From DATAUD01 sp036268455 (GTDB lineage: Bacteria; Verrucomicrobiota; Verrucomicrobiia; Limisphaerales; Palsa-1400), in the NCBI GenBank assembly GCA_036268455.1, contig DATAUD010000010.1:99648-163647 (forward strand): a DNA stretch of 64,000 nucleotides. Direction: 5' to 3'. The position numbers and the translations under genes are program-made. Under the pieces are notes generated by a model. That model was not told the DNA's origin. It made no database searches and saw only the letters and a list, made by a program, of their open reading frames with translations. Every line of letters starts with the position of its first letter. Positions within the stretch are counted from its first letter, which is position 1. Below are positions 55,750-64,000 of this stretch, one piece after another.

Positions 55750-57936
55750 ATGCGTCTTTCCTGGGTAATTCAAGGCATTGTCATCGCCTTTTTTCTCGGG
55801 GCGGGCGTCACCGGCCGGCTCGGGATGGCCAGCGCGGGGGAAACAAATTATTGGTCGGTGGAAAGCGCGGAAGCCCGCGAAAAGCTGCCCCTCTATCAGA
55901 TCATTCCAGCGGCCAAGCCCGATGAATTGACCCCCGCCAACGGCTTTCCCAAGGGGAAGACTTTTTTGACCTGGGAAAGATCGCACGGGGACAACGGCGG
56001 AATGCGTTATTCGGCGCTCCAGCAAATTAACCGCGAGAACGTCACCAATTTGCAAGTGGCTTGGGTTTATCATTCCCGCGATAAGGGAAACGCCCTGGAA
56101 TGCAACCCCATCATTGTGCGCGACATGATGATTACTCCGACACCGGGAAATAATGTTGTGGCGGTCAACGCAAAAACTGGGGCCGAGGTGTGGCGCTTCA
56201 AACCCGAGGGCCGGCCAGCCTTTCGCGGGTTGATTTACTGGCCTGGAAGCAACGAGGCGCCAGAACGGATTATGTTTTGCTCCGGCCAATTCCTTTACGC
56301 GTTGAGTCCAAAGACCGGCCAGCCCATCGCCGATTTCGGCCAAGAGGGAAAGATCCTTCTCCCCGGAGTCGCCGAACGGGGATTTGGAGCGGCGACGGCC
56401 GCGCCCGTCATTTTCCAGAATGTCATTATTGTGGCTGGCTTCGAGAAGGATATTTGGGCTTTTGACGTCGCCAGTGGGAACTGGCTGTGGACTTTTCATA
56501 CGGTGCCGCATAAGGGGGAATTTGGCGCCGATACGTGGGATAAAACTGAAACATACGGAGCCAACGCCTGGGCGGGAATGGCATTGGACGAGGTGCGCGG
56601 CATTGCGTTCTTTAGCACCGCATCGCCCAAACCGAATTTTAACGGCGTGCGGCACCTCGGCCAAAATCTCTTCGCCAATTGTGTCATTGCCCTCGATGCC
56701 CGCACAGGCAAGCGGCTTTGGCATTTTCAGGAAATTCGACATGATATCTGGGACCTTGATGTTTCGGGCCCGCCCAATCTGGCGACGATCACGCGTGACG
56801 GAAGGAAGGTGGACGTAGTGGCGGCGACAACGAAAATCGGCAATACGCTTTTGCTGGATCGCACCAGTGGGAAACCCATTTTTCCATTCCGTTTGCGCAG
56901 GGCGCCCACTAGCGACGTCCCAGGCGAAGTGACCTCTCCGTATCAACCCGATCCTGAGTTGCCGGAGAATTTCTCGAAAATGGTGTTCGCCGCGGCCGAC
57001 CTGACGACCCGCACCGAAGACGCGGCCGAGTTCGCTCGCACCCGCTTCAAAAGCATGCGCACTGGATGGTTCCTGCCATGCACGGAAGGGCGCCCAACGC
57101 TCTACTTCGATGTCGATGGCGGCGCGGAATGGACCGGGGCTTGCGTCGATGCGGAAACGGGCCGTCTCTATGTGACCGCCAACCGCATTGGCTGGGCCAT
57201 CACGATGTTTCGCGATGATGATCCGCCGGACGATCCCAAGGCGCCTAAAACGCCCGGCCAAAAAATCTTCGAGACGATGTGCGCGGTCTGTCACGGTACC
57301 AATCGTTTGGGTGTCGGCATTTATCCGCCATTGCGCGGAATAAGGCATCGAATGACGGATGAAGCGATCGCCAAACAAATCCGGGAAGGAAAAAACGCAA
57401 TGCCCGGCTTCCCTCAGTTGAATTCGGAGGACTTGAAATCACTGGAAGATTTTCTTCTTTTACGCGACCGCCCCGCGTCCGAAACGGCGGGGAAAACCGA
57501 ACGCCCAGTTTACAGCTTTGCCGGCTATCCCCGGTTCTACGATCAGGACGGCTATCCCGCCAACAAACCGCCTTGGGGGACGATAAATTGCATTGACTTG
57601 AATACGGGCAAACTCATCTGGCAAAAGCCGCTGGGCGAATACCCGGAATTGGCGGCAAAAGGACTTCCGCCCACTGGCACGGAAAATTATGGCGGGGCCA
57701 TCGTGACAGCGGGTGGATTGCTCTTTTGCTCCGGCACGCGAGACAACAAGATTCGGGCGTTTGACAAAACGACCGGGGACGAATTATGGGCCGCGACTCT
57801 GCCCTACGCCGGAAGCGCCGCGCCCGCGACCTATCAAATTGACGGACGGCAATACGTCGTCATTCCCGCCACCGGCGTGCTGCATCTCGGCACCCCGCGT
57901 GGCGACGCCTGGGTGGCCTTTGCCTTGCCCAAGTAG
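55750..57936 (+). CDS. PQQ-dependent dehydrogenase with inserted cytochrome c domain
   Basis: The 728-residue exported protein (signal MRLSWVIQGIVIAFFLGAG) is a quinoprotein beta-propeller with PQQ-type segments (LTWERSHGDNGGMRYSALQQ, WDLDVSGPPNLATITRDGRK, NYGGAIVTAGGLLFCSGTRD). A c-type cytochrome is inserted near the end of the propeller: CAVCH at 511-515, with a likely axial methionine in GKNAMPGFPQL. The order is as in membrane-type or Verrucomicrobiota/Planctomycetota glucose-dehydrogenase-like enzymes. It oxidises a sugar or alcohol in the periplasm and passes electrons through the haem. It follows the aldolase by 9 nt. The substrate is unknown. Confidence 0.87.
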   Translation: MRLSWVIQGIVIAFFLGAGVTGRLGMASAGETNYWSVESAEAREKLPLYQIIPAAKPDELTPANGFPKGKTFLTWERSHGDNGGMRYSALQQINRENVTNLQVAWVYHSRDKGNALECNPIIVRDMMITPTPGNNVVAVNAKTGAEVWRFKPEGRPAFRGLIYWPGSNEAPERIMFCSGQFLYALSPKTGQPIADFGQEGKILLPGVAERGFGAATAAPVIFQNVIIVAGFEKDIWAFDVASGNWLWTFHTVPHKGEFGADTWDKTETYGANAWAGMALDEVRGIAFFSTASPKPNFNGVRHLGQNLFANCVIALDARTGKRLWHFQEIRHDIWDLDVSGPPNLATITRDGRKVDVVAATTKIGNTLLLDRTSGKPIFPFRLRRAPTSDVPGEVTSPYQPDPELPENFSKMVFAAADLTTRTEDAAEFARTRFKSMRTGWFLPCTEGRPTLYFDVDGGAEWTGACVDAETGRLYVTANRIGWAITMFRDDDPPDDPKAPKTPGQKIFETMCAVCHGTNRLGVGIYPPLRGIRHRMTDEAIAKQIREGKNAMPGFPQLNSEDLKSLEDFLLLRDRPASETAGKTERPVYSFAGYPRFYDQDGYPANKPPWGTINCIDLNTGKLIWQKPLGEYPELAAKGLPPTGTENYGGAIVTAGGLLFCSGTRDNKIRAFDKTTGDELWAATLPYAGSAAPATYQIDGRQYVVIPATGVLHLGTPRGDAWVAFALPK

Positions 57937-58053
57937 CCCGGGTCGCCACGCTTGCTGATTTCCCGCGAGGGATTGTCCGAAAATCTCACAAAACTCCTCT
58001 TGAAAAGCATTGAAAACGCGCAATGAGGTGAGTACGGTGGCCACGACTGCCAT

Positions 58054-61000
58054 GTGATCCGTCACCTCGTCAATTATCTGCGGGCAGCGAGTTGCGCCGG
58101 CCTGGCTGCCATCGCCGCGGTATCGGCTTCGGCCAGTCCGCTGTTGTCAACTCCCTCCGCGGCCCCAATGGCATTTTCTTTGCGGGTTTGGCAAACTGAC
58201 GAAGGGTTGCCGGACAATCGAGTTCAGGCGGCCGATCAAATGTCGGACGGATATTTGTGGGTGGCGACGCGCGCGGGAATCGCCCGGTTCGACGGGGTGC
58301 AATTTACCATTTTCAACACCACAAATACTTCGGCGTTCAAAAGCGATTATGTGACCACGTTGGCGGCCGTCCCGGATGACACGTTATGGATCGGCACGGG
58401 AGACGGGGTGTTGCAGTGGCGGGCGGGGAAGTTTCGCGATGTCCCGGAGATGGACGCGCTGTCCAACGCGACTGTGCGTTCTATTTTCCGTTCCCCGGAT
58501 GGTTCAATCTGGATCGGTTCATCCGAAGGGTTGAGCCATTTTCAAAACGGGCGCCTGATCACCTATAATTCCAGCCAGGGTTTGCTCTCGGATCATGTCA
58601 ACTCGGTGTTGGAGGATCGAGATGGGCGGGTTTGGATCGGAACAGCCAACGGACTCAACTGGTTTGACCAATCGAAGGCAGGGGAAGCGGCAAACATAAA
58701 TGGGTTGACGAACGACGCGGTGCTTTCGTTGCGCGAAGACAAACAGGGGCGGCTTTGGATCGGCACGGCCCACGGCTTGGTTTTGCGATGCGAGGCCGGC
58801 CAGACCGCCCCCCCTGAATTTGACCGATGCATCGATGGAGAAAACTCCTCCCGCTATTACACCTATGACACGCGGTCGGGGCTGATGGACAATTTTGTCA
58901 ATTGTATTTATGAGGACAGCCGAAGCAATCTTTGGATAGGCACTTACAGCGGACTCAATCGGTTTATTGACGGGATTTTTCACCCGGAGGTAAACAGCGG
59001 CGGCATGCCTTATGATCATATCAATTCCATGTTCGAGGACCGCTGGGGGGATGTTTGGGTTTGCTCCCGGGAAGGTTTGATCCGGCTGACACCCAGGCCG
59101 TTCACCGTTTATACGAAAAAGGATGGGTTGAGTCACAACAATGTAACCTCGCTGATGATAGACGGCAGCGGAATATTGTGGGCCGGCACACGCGGCGGCG
59201 GCCTGAACGAGATAATCAATGGCGGGGTGCGGGTGCATTCAACGGCGTCCGGTTTTCCCAATGATTTAATTCTCGCGCTTTGCGGGGATAGGGATGGTGG
59301 CTTATGGGTTGGGTCCGATGATGGCGGCGGCCTGGTTTATCTCAACCGGAATAAAACCCTGCATTTTACGGAGAATGACGGTCTGCCTGATACAGCGGTG
59401 AGCACGATGCTGGAAGACCGCGATGGAACGCTTTGGATTGGCACACCCGTTGGTTTGTTCCGCCGCGCTGGAGCGCGCTTCACGTGGCAGAGCGCGGTGG
59501 GGCACAGCCCGGTCCGATCACTATGTGAAGATCGCGAGGGCGCGCTTTGGATTGGCGGCGAAGGGGGCCTGATGCGCCGGCGCGGAGGCGTTTACGAACG
59601 GATGACGATCCCGGAGTTGAAGCCTTTTCCCGCGATTTCGGCCCTTTGCCAGGATGCTGACGGAAAAACCATTTGGGCGGGCACCACAAACGCCGGCCTT
59701 CTGCGCTGGCGCGACGGTCGGTTTACCCGGTATTCGACGAAAGACGGGCTTTTTAGCGATGAGATACTTGGCATTCTGGAAAACGATGGATGGCTTTGGA
59801 TGACTTCCACCAAAGGCATTTTTCGCGTGTCAGAAAAGGACCTGGAGTTGCCCCTGACGATCATTCGATGCATCAACTATGGCCGCGGGGATGGATTGGA
59901 AAGCATCGACTGCGCCGGGTCGGCCACTCCCACCATTTGGAAAACATCGGATGACTGGTTGTGTTTTGCCACCACCAAAGGATTGGCGGTAATCGATGCC
60001 GCTCACGCCCGAAACGAGCTTTCGCCGCCACTGGTGCGGCTGGAACAGGTGAACGTGGATCGCAAATCAGCGCCTTTATGCGATTCCGGCAGCCTTACAC
60101 TTCAGCCCAACCGCGGGGAACTCGAATTTCTGTACACGGCGCTGGATTTGCGCGCGCCCGAAAAGTGCCGCTTCAAATATAAACTCGAGGGCGTTGATTC
60201 AGACTGGATTGAGGCCGGAACCCATCGCTCGGCGCATTACAATAACGTTGGGCCGGGCGAATATTGGTTTCATGTCATTGCCTGCAACAAGGACGGCGTT
60301 TGGGACACTTCAGGAGCATCGCTTTTTGTAATTTCCCTTCCCCATTTTTGGCAGAGGGCCTGGTTTCGCGCGGCGGTCCTGCTTGGGATTATTTCGCTGG
60401 CGGCCGGGATCGCGCGTTTTGTGACGAGGGAAAAAATGCGGCAAAAGCTGGCCTTGTTGCAGATGCAGCATTCGCTTGAAAAGGAGAGGACACGCATCTC
60501 GCGGGATATTCATGACGATCTCGGCACCACTTTGACGCAGATCACCTTTTTGAGTGAATTGGCGCAGCGCGAGGCCGACGAGCCGGTAATGGTCAAACAA
60601 TTTACCGCGCAAATTTCACAGACGGTCCGCGAGTTGGTGCAATCCATGGACGAAATTGTGTGGGCCGTCAATCCGCGCAACGACAAGCTTCCGATGTTGA
60701 CAGCCTACATATTCCAGCATGCCGAAAAACTTTTCGCCGGCACGTCGATTCGTTGTCGATTCGACAGCCCTGATGAATGGCCGGACCAACTATTAAGCGC
60801 CGAGACGCGGCATCATGTTTTTCTTGCGGCCAAGGAAGCCCTGAACAACGCCGCCCGTCATTCCGGCGCAACCGAAGTTTGGGTGAGGGGCGAACTCAAG
60901 GCTGGAGAGATGGAACTGAGCGTCGAGGACAACGGTCGCGGCATCGCGCGGGACACCAACGGGCAACGGGGTAATGGGCTTCCCAACACCAGGAAACGGA

Positions 61001-61086
61001 TGGAGGAAATCGGCGGCGTTTTCGAGTTGACCAGCGTGGAAGGAGTTGGAACCACCGTCCGGCTTAGAATTAAACTCAAGAAATAA
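58054..61086 (+). CDS. Propeller-type sensor histidine kinase (Reg_prop / Y_Y_Y / HisKA_3)
   Basis: The 1010-residue protein has a signal or anchor at the N-terminus and about 13-14 Reg_prop repeats of the pattern DRDGxLWIGTxxGL (residues about 45-660), which build two seven-bladed extracytoplasmic propellers. A Y_Y_Y domain (FLYTALDLRAPEKCRFKYKL) and one membrane helix (AVLLGIISLAAGIARFV) follow. The HisKA_3 dimerisation domain has phospho-acceptor His820 (SRDIHDDLGTTLTQI), and a HATPase domain carries KEALNNAARHS and EDNGRGIA. Such kinases sense polysaccharide fragments in Bacteroidota. The stop overlaps a possible ATG of the response-regulator gene (TAATG at 61084-61088). Confidence 0.92.
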   Translation: MIRHLVNYLRAASCAGLAAIAAVSASASPLLSTPSAAPMAFSLRVWQTDEGLPDNRVQAADQMSDGYLWVATRAGIARFDGVQFTIFNTTNTSAFKSDYVTTLAAVPDDTLWIGTGDGVLQWRAGKFRDVPEMDALSNATVRSIFRSPDGSIWIGSSEGLSHFQNGRLITYNSSQGLLSDHVNSVLEDRDGRVWIGTANGLNWFDQSKAGEAANINGLTNDAVLSLREDKQGRLWIGTAHGLVLRCEAGQTAPPEFDRCIDGENSSRYYTYDTRSGLMDNFVNCIYEDSRSNLWIGTYSGLNRFIDGIFHPEVNSGGMPYDHINSMFEDRWGDVWVCSREGLIRLTPRPFTVYTKKDGLSHNNVTSLMIDGSGILWAGTRGGGLNEIINGGVRVHSTASGFPNDLILALCGDRDGGLWVGSDDGGGLVYLNRNKTLHFTENDGLPDTAVSTMLEDRDGTLWIGTPVGLFRRAGARFTWQSAVGHSPVRSLCEDREGALWIGGEGGLMRRRGGVYERMTIPELKPFPAISALCQDADGKTIWAGTTNAGLLRWRDGRFTRYSTKDGLFSDEILGILENDGWLWMTSTKGIFRVSEKDLELPLTIIRCINYGRGDGLESIDCAGSATPTIWKTSDDWLCFATTKGLAVIDAAHARNELSPPLVRLEQVNVDRKSAPLCDSGSLTLQPNRGELEFLYTALDLRAPEKCRFKYKLEGVDSDWIEAGTHRSAHYNNVGPGEYWFHVIACNKDGVWDTSGASLFVISLPHFWQRAWFRAAVLLGIISLAAGIARFVTREKMRQKLALLQMQHSLEKERTRISRDIHDDLGTTLTQITFLSELAQREADEPVMVKQFTAQISQTVRELVQSMDEIVWAVNPRNDKLPMLTAYIFQHAEKLFAGTSIRCRFDSPDEWPDQLLSAETRHHVFLAAKEALNNAARHSGATEVWVRGELKAGEMELSVEDNGRGIARDTNGQRGNGLPNTRKRMEEIGGVFELTSVEGVGTTVRLRIKLKK

Positions 61087-61154
61087 TGTCCCGCCTCACC
61101 CATACAGCCTATGTTCGGCGTAAACCTTTGCGCGTAGAATCCGTCTCCAGCCAA

Positions 61155-61802
61155 ATGACAAGCACCGACCTGATTAAAGTATCCATAGTCGAAGACGACG
61201 AGCGAATTTGCAAAAGCCTGAGCGCGTTGATCGATGGAAGCCAGGGGTTCCGCTGCATCGGAGCGCATCGCGACGTAAAGGAAGCTGTGGCGGGAATTGC
61301 CGCCGGCTGTCCTGATGTGGTTTTGCTGGATATCAACCTTTCGGGAACCTCGGGGATCGATTGCATTCGGGAGCTGAAGAACCTTGTTCCGACGCTTAAA
61401 GTTCTTATGTACACCGTTTACGACGATGAGGAACAACTCTTCAGATCGTTGCGCGAGGGCGCTGACGGTTATTTGCTTAAACGGACGCCGCCAGCCAGGC
61501 TTTTGGAGGCGATTTCCGACGTGCATATCGGCAATTCCGCGATGTCGGGCCAGATTGCGCGGCTGGTTGTAAAATATTTTCACCAACTGGGCCCGCGCGT
61601 CGAAACAGAGAAGCTTACTTCGCGCGAATTGGAAATCCTGCGTCATCTGGCCAAGGGCTACCAGAACAAGGAAATTGCGGATTTGTGCGGCATCGGATTC
61701 GACACCGTAAGGACTCATCTGCGGAACATTTATCACAAATTGCACGTAAACTCGCGCACCGAAGCTGTGGTGAGGTTCTTCGGCTCTAGTCTAAAGGAGT
61801 GA
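61155..61802 (+). CDS. NarL/LuxR-family response regulator
   Basis: From the ATG at 61155 the protein has 215 residues. An ATG at 61086 overlapping the kinase stop is also in frame but adds 23 unconserved residues, although TAATG coupling makes it possible. The receiver has acidic residues VEDDE, phospho-acceptor Asp59 (VVLLDINLSG) and a lysine in DGYLLKR. The C-terminal LuxR helix-turn-helix reads LTSRELEILRHLAKGYQNKE followed by IADLCGIGFDTVRTHLRNIY. It is the cognate partner of the propeller kinase. Targets are unknown; the surface protein 211 bp downstream and the PQQ gene upstream are candidates. Confidence 0.92.
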   Translation: MTSTDLIKVSIVEDDERICKSLSALIDGSQGFRCIGAHRDVKEAVAGIAAGCPDVVLLDINLSGTSGIDCIRELKNLVPTLKVLMYTVYDDEEQLFRSLREGADGYLLKRTPPARLLEAISDVHIGNSAMSGQIARLVVKYFHQLGPRVETEKLTSRELEILRHLAKGYQNKEIADLCGIGFDTVRTHLRNIYHKLHVNSRTEAVVRFFGSSLKE

Positions 61803-62013
61803 GAGGGATGGCCCGCGAACGCCGTCACTGCCGCCGCACAAGTCATTGAAAATCACTCAAATGTGCGATTCCCACGCCCATGCGGAGTTTGCATAATAGC
61901 CGTGATGCCCGTTTATTTCACGACGTGTTCGACCCGGCAACCTGCCGTCGAATGGCTTGGGAATACAGCAGGCCGCCATTTCCACACAACAAACATCCGT
62001 ATTTTCTGTTAAT

Positions 62014-64000
62014 ATGCGAAACTCTCTCCTGCGTTACCCGGTATCTTTCCTGGCGATGGCCGTTCTTGTCTCGGCAAACTCGCTGTGGGCGCAGTCCTTT
62101 TATTTTAAGGCGGTGACGAACCTCAGTCCTGTGGCCTACTGGCCTTTGCAGGAAACCAATACCCCGGCAGCCGCCGACGTTGAAACGAACCTCGGAACAC
62201 TCGGATCTCTGGCCAATGCCAATTACGCGGACTTACAAGGAACGAGTCCAGTTAACCGCGGGTTCACCGGGGCTTTGGCGGGAGACACCGATCCCGCGGA
62301 GAATTTCACAGGGTTGGCAAATTGTTACCTCGCGACCCCGGCCATTTTAACCAACCTGGCGCAAGGGCCGTTCACGATCGAGTTTTGGGCGTGGCCGACC
62401 AATACGACATTTGGCATGCCCATTGGAAAGGCTGGCTACGAAGCGCAGAACGGCGGCGGCAGCCCGGGAGCGGGCGGCGGCAGCCCGATTGGCGGCTGGA
62501 CAGTGGACTGGCACCGAAGCACCGCTGTCTGGGACATGCAGATTTTTCATGGCGGCACCGGCACGGCAGGGGCGACTTACATTTACGGAACGGCGGGCGC
62601 CTCCTCGACAACGGGCTGGCAACATGTCGTGTTCACTTACGACGGCACCAACGTGACTTTTTATTGGAACGGGCAGTCGAATGCGGTGCTGGCAGCCACC
62701 TATCTGCCGGACACTTGGAGTCCATTGACGATTGGCGCCGGGAGATTGGCCGACAACGCAACCGGTGATCCAGGCGGACATCGTTTCGGCGGAGCGATCG
62801 ATGAAGTCGCCCTTTATTCGAATGCGCTTTCCGCGAACGACGTCCTGGCTCACTATGAAGCGGCAACCAACACCGCCCCCGCGGCGAGTTACGAAACATT
62901 GGTTTTGAACGACAAGCCAATGGTTTATTACCGCATGGACGCGTTGAGTTACAGCGTTCCGGCATCGAATACATTCCCGGCGGTCAACAATTACGGCTCG
63001 GCTTCATTGAGTGGCTTCTATCCGCCGAACACCCTGCCAGGCGTCGTCGCCGGGCCTGATTACAGCGGTATCGGCTCAAATGGCGTTGCTTCTCCCATCA
63101 ACGGATTAAATGCCGCCATAGATGGGGGCTACGCGGCCTCGCTCAATCCGCCCACAGGCCAGCCAATTACGGCCACAATTTGGGCCAGGGGCTACCCATC
63201 CGATACTCGCAACCAGGAATTGATGAGCCACACTGACAAATCGTGGCATATGTTCGTGGATCAATCGGGCAAGGTGCATTGGAATGCCGGGGCGGGCGGA
63301 GAAATCACTTCCGTAAAGGTTTTTAACGACGGGAAATGGCATTTTCTCGCCGGGGTTTATACCGGAACGCAGAATTTGCTGTTCATCGACGGGGCGTTGG
63401 ACAGTTCGAGTTCCGCCACAGGCTCCATTAGCGGAAGCACGAACGACGTATATCTTGGCGGCGCTTCAGATTACACCAGCGGAACCACCGAGCGGTTTTT
63501 CTCGGGAAGCATGTGCCAGGCGGCTTTCTTTACCAACGCGCTCTCGTCCTCCGAAATCGGGCAACTCTATGCGAGCGGTTTGAGCGCCGGTTCAGCGCCT
63601 GAAATCACCCTGCCTCCGGTTGTATATGCGATTTCCAACAGTGTCTATACTTACACCAATCTATCCATCAGCGGAACTGAACCGCTTTCGATTCAATGGT
63701 ACGAAGGAGGCGCGCTCATTCCAGGCGCGACAAATAGCGGCTATTCTTTTGTTGCCCGGTCCAACACCACGTTCTCTGTGGTGGCCAGCAATGCTTATGG
63801 CGTCGTGACGAACGGTCCGTCCGTGGTTTACATTGTGACGCCGCCTTCCGATACATTCTCGCAGGCGTTGCTGGGTTTGGAGCCAGTGGCGTACTGGCCG
63901 ATGCAGGAGACCAATGCGCCGGCGCTGCCGGACATCGAGACCAATTTTGGGAGCATGGGGGCGGTGGGCAATGCTTATTACGCGGACATGGCGTCTCCCG
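62014..64000 (+). CDS. Secreted LamG/Ig-like surface protein (3' end beyond the window)
   Basis: The frame opens at the ATG at 62014 and stays open to the window end (662 codons). A signal peptide (YPVSFLAMAVLVSANSLWAQ) is followed by LamG modules that open with LSPVAYWPLQETNTP, YRMDALSY and, at the right edge, LEPVAYWPMQETNAP. WHRSTAVWDMQIFHGGTG and GWQHVVFTYDGTNVTFYWNG mark the fold. An Ig-like module (ISGTEPLSIQWYEGGALIPG) lies between. The last opening is a near repeat of the first, so a tandem series of LamG units is likely. The role is probably glycan binding at the cell surface. Confidence 0.83.
   Translation, partial: MRNSLLRYPVSFLAMAVLVSANSLWAQSFYFKAVTNLSPVAYWPLQETNTPAAADVETNLGTLGSLANANYADLQGTSPVNRGFTGALAGDTDPAENFTGLANCYLATPAILTNLAQGPFTIEFWAWPTNTTFGMPIGKAGYEAQNGGGSPGAGGGSPIGGWTVDWHRSTAVWDMQIFHGGTGTAGATYIYGTAGASSTTGWQHVVFTYDGTNVTFYWNGQSNAVLAATYLPDTWSPLTIGAGRLADNATGDPGGHRFGGAIDEVALYSNALSANDVLAHYEAATNTAPAASYETLVLNDKPMVYYRMDALSYSVPASNTFPAVNNYGSASLSGFYPPNTLPGVVAGPDYSGIGSNGVASPINGLNAAIDGGYAASLNPPTGQPITATIWARGYPSDTRNQELMSHTDKSWHMFVDQSGKVHWNAGAGGEITSVKVFNDGKWHFLAGVYTGTQNLLFIDGALDSSSSATGSISGSTNDVYLGGASDYTSGTTERFFSGSMCQAAFFTNALSSSEIGQLYASGLSAGSAPEITLPPVVYAISNSVYTYTNLSISGTEPLSIQWYEGGALIPGATNSGYSFVARSNTTFSVVASNAYGVVTNGPSVVYIVTPPSDTFSQALLGLEPVAYWPMQETNAPALPDIETNFGSMGAVGNAYYADMASP

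Noticed and set aside
55612..57378. Long antisense open frame (588 codons) opposite the PQQ dehydrogenase
   Set aside because: It is rich in R/H/G/A without motifs and lies fully opposite a gene with clear catalytic and haem motifs; it is a GC-driven shadow.

Overview
The window looks like a chromosomal stretch of a Verrucomicrobiota bacterium, probably of the Pedosphaera/Limisphaerales type. Evidence for this is the very large secreted proteins built from LamG, Ig-like and beta-helix modules, the pseudopilin-like proteins with a FTLIELLVVIAIIAILAALL start, the propeller-type hybrid sensor, the PQQ enzyme with an inserted cytochrome c, and weak or absent Shine-Dalgarno sites. The assignment is inferred from gene style only. 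I saw no tRNA, rRNA, CRISPR array or transposase.

Layout. (1) 1-8178, minus: the N-terminal 2726 codons of a giant secreted repeat protein that runs off the left edge. (2) 8475-9368: a lone ComA-type phosphosulfolactate synthase. (3) 17271-9378, minus: an operon of a 4x LamG protein, two pseudopilin-like proteins and a secreted toroid-type enzyme. A divergent AraC regulator (17532-18488) faces it across a 22-bp tandem repeat. (4) 18679-28152: ECF sigma factor, a fused anti-sigma/secretin-N/vWA protein and a 2049-residue membrane-anchored protein, tightly coupled. (5) 28172-39135: two divergent, heavily overlapping operons. The minus arm has an NTF2-like protein, a PAP2-type enzyme, a hexapeptide acyltransferase, a desaturase, an AurF-type N-oxygenase and a second desaturase. 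The plus arm has two B12-type radical SAM proteins, two GNAT-like proteins and a GH3 acyl-acid amido synthetase. Together they look like an undescribed lipid/amino-acid-conjugate biosynthetic cluster without PKS or NRPS genes. (6) A broken LysR gene and a large-subunit catalase. (7) 42341-55740: a sialic-acid harvest and catabolism region with two sialidases, a NanM-like mutarotase, NanA, an MFS transporter, RraA-like and HpcH/HpaI-like proteins, a LamG protein and a pseudopilin. It is governed by a GntR/LacI-type regulator. (8) 55750-61802: a PQQ dehydrogenase and a two-component pair. (9) 62014-64000: the start of another LamG/Ig surface protein.

The two strongest novelties are the AurF/GH3/radical-SAM/desaturase cluster and a 19-bp inverted repeat, TGGTMA-N7-TKACCA, found four times. 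It lies in front of four transcription units of the sialic-acid region, including the promoter region of the regulator itself. This gives a concrete, testable regulon.
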